A stretch of DNA of 6,793 nt from positions 1-6,793 of the forward strand of contig DDFA01000058.1 in the NCBI GenBank assembly GCA_002336975.1, written 5' to 3'. This DNA is from Phyllobacteriaceae bacterium UBA1940. GTDB taxonomy: Bacteria > Pseudomonadota > Alphaproteobacteria > Rhizobiales > Rhizobiaceae. Shown piece by piece: positions 5,935 to 6,793 of this stretch. The notes beneath the pieces were generated by a model. It was given only the letters and a program-made list of their open reading frames with translations. It did not search any database and was not told the DNA's origin. The position numbers and the translations under genes are program-made. Each line of letters begins with the position of its first letter. Position 1 is the stretch's first letter.

Positions 5935-5958
5935 GCCGATGGCCGGCTACATTTTTTT
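5934..5958 (+). terminator. Probable intrinsic terminator of the exporter gene
   Basis: A five-pair stem AGCCG/CGGCT (5934-5938 and 5944-5948) with loop ATGGC is followed after three bases by seven T residues (5952-5958). It starts at the last base of the exporter stop codon. The stem is short but GC-rich and the T-run is the right length. It overlaps the stop and last codons of the convergent gene, whose two Lys codons supply the T-run on the plus strand. There is no mirror T-run to serve the minus-strand gene. Confidence 0.5.
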
Positions 5959-6793
5959 CAGAAGACCCTCGGCGTAGGCGACAGTCTCCAGCATCCGTTC
6001 GGCATTGTGGCGCGACGACGGCCGGATGGCGTCGGCGGCGCGCCGGCACTGCGCGATAGCGGTTTCCACCGTGTTGCGGTTGTTGCCGATACGGCCGTCC
6101 TCGATCTGCGCAAAGCATTGCGCATAGAGGGCGAAGGGCAGGTCGTCAGGCAGGTCTTGGGCGGCCGCGACGGCCGTTGCGGCGAGCGGCAGCGCCTCGG
6201 CGATGGCGTTTGGCGGCGATACGCCGGAACGCACCGCGCCTGCGATGCCGAAGGCGAGGTTGCCGCTGTTGCGGGCGACGGTTGCGGCATCGGCGACGCC
6301 GGCGGCCGCAGAAACCTTGCGCATGTAGCTGACGCCATCGCGCCAGTCGGCGGGATCGTTGGCGAGTTCGGCGCGGATCAGATGCGACGTCGCCAGCCGC
6401 TCGTCCAGCCAGGCGGCGTTTTGCGGCGACGATTTGATGAAGTCGGCCTGCGCCAGCCGGCCGAACTGGTCGATGGCGGCGGCCAGCGCGGCGGGGTCGC
6501 CGACGAGATCGCCGAGATAGAGGTTGCCGCTGGCGAGGTTGAGCCGGACATCGTCGGCGTTTTCCGGCGGCAGGCGGTCGGCCGGCCAGCCGAGCATCGC
6601 CTGCGACAGGGCGATGGAGCGGCGGATCGGCGCCGGGTCCTGGCCAAAATAGCCGGACTCGCGCAGGGCGTCGGCAAAATTGACGAAATAGAACCAGCTG
6701 TGGTCGCTGGCGCCCGCCTCGGTCGAATTGCCCAGCACCGCCTGATAGGCCGCCGCCGCGGCGGCGTAGGAGGGCTGGTCGTGGATGAGGCGG
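5947..6793 (-). CDS. Alpha-helical, possibly TPR-like protein of unknown function, 5' end missing
   Basis: The last 281 residues are visible and the reading frame stays open to the right edge, so the true start lies outside. A GTG at 6738 is in frame but has no reason to be the start: the frame continues upstream as YAAAAAAYQAVLG, which looks like one helix with what follows. The protein is rich in Ala and in amphipathic helices. Segments such as NFADALRESGYFG, NLASGNLYLGDL followed by AIDQFGRLAQ, and a C-terminal TVETAIAQCRRAADAI have the spacing of helix-turn-helix repeats resembling tetratricopeptide repeats, usually used for protein contacts. I recognise no catalytic motif or signal sequence in the visible part. 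It converges on the exporter gene with a 12-base gap and seems independent of the transporter cluster. The coding call is firm on length and composition; the repeat assignment is tentative. Confidence 0.7.
   Translation of the reverse strand, partial: RLIHDQPSYAAAAAAYQAVLGNSTEAGASDHSWFYFVNFADALRESGYFGQDPAPIRRSIALSQAMLGWPADRLPPENADDVRLNLASGNLYLGDLVGDPAALAAAIDQFGRLAQADFIKSSPQNAAWLDERLATSHLIRAELANDPADWRDGVSYMRKVSAAAGVADAATVARNSGNLAFGIAGAVRSGVSPPNAIAEALPLAATAVAAAQDLPDDLPFALYAQCFAQIEDGRIGNNRNTVETAIAQCRRAADAIRPSSRHNAERMLETVAYAEGLLKKM

Noticed and set aside
4638..6059. 473-residue plus-strand open frame in another phase through the flavoprotein and exporter genes
   Set aside because: It runs across two real genes and their gap, and its translation is Arg/Gly-rich shadow sequence.
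1..6793. CRISPR array, tRNA, insertion sequence or phage genes
   Set aside because: No regularly spaced direct repeats, cloverleaf-like sequence, transposase or phage protein was seen on either strand.

Overview
The window is GC-rich, gene-dense bacterial DNA. Its GC-biased codon use, its FadR/FCD-type regulator, its NitT/TauT-type ABC importer and its tightly packed operon all suggest an alphaproteobacterium of the Rhizobiales type, Mesorhizobium-like. That placement is inferred from style and gene content; no marker gene is present.

Layout. Positions 1-317 (minus) hold the 5' third of a shikimate-dehydrogenase-family (AroE-like) gene that runs off the left edge. A 161-bp divergent intergenic region (318-478) follows, with an AT-rich patch and two inverted repeats that could be operators. 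Positions 479-1138 (plus) encode a GntR regulator of the FadR/FCD (CsiR-like) group. Positions 1233-3914 encode a complete ABC importer of the nitrate/sulfonate/taurine/NMT1 type: exported solute-binding protein, ATPase, then permease. The ATPase and permease genes overlap by 11 bases. Ten bases downstream lies a FAD-dependent oxidoreductase (3925-5196). After a 120-base gap comes a LysE/RhtB-type amino-acid exporter (5317-5934). It converges on a minus-strand gene (5947 to beyond the right edge) for an alpha-helical, possibly TPR-like protein of unknown function.

How the genes may work together. The regulator, transporter and oxidoreductase genes, plus the divergent AroE paralogue, look like a substrate-induced catabolic module. 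The ABC system would import a small organic compound. The flavoprotein and the NAD(P)-dependent AroE-like dehydrogenase would oxidise it. The FCD regulator would sense the compound or a product and control both divergent promoters. The AroE-like protein keeps the catalytic Lys and the NAVN-type Asn of the family but has Ala at the first of the two carboxylate-binding Ser positions. This hints at a substrate related to, but different from, shikimate. The substrate cannot be read from sequence. The LysE-type and TPR-like genes appear to be unrelated neighbours.

No tRNA, rRNA, CRISPR array, insertion sequence or phage gene was seen. No stretch longer than about 160 bases lacks a gene.
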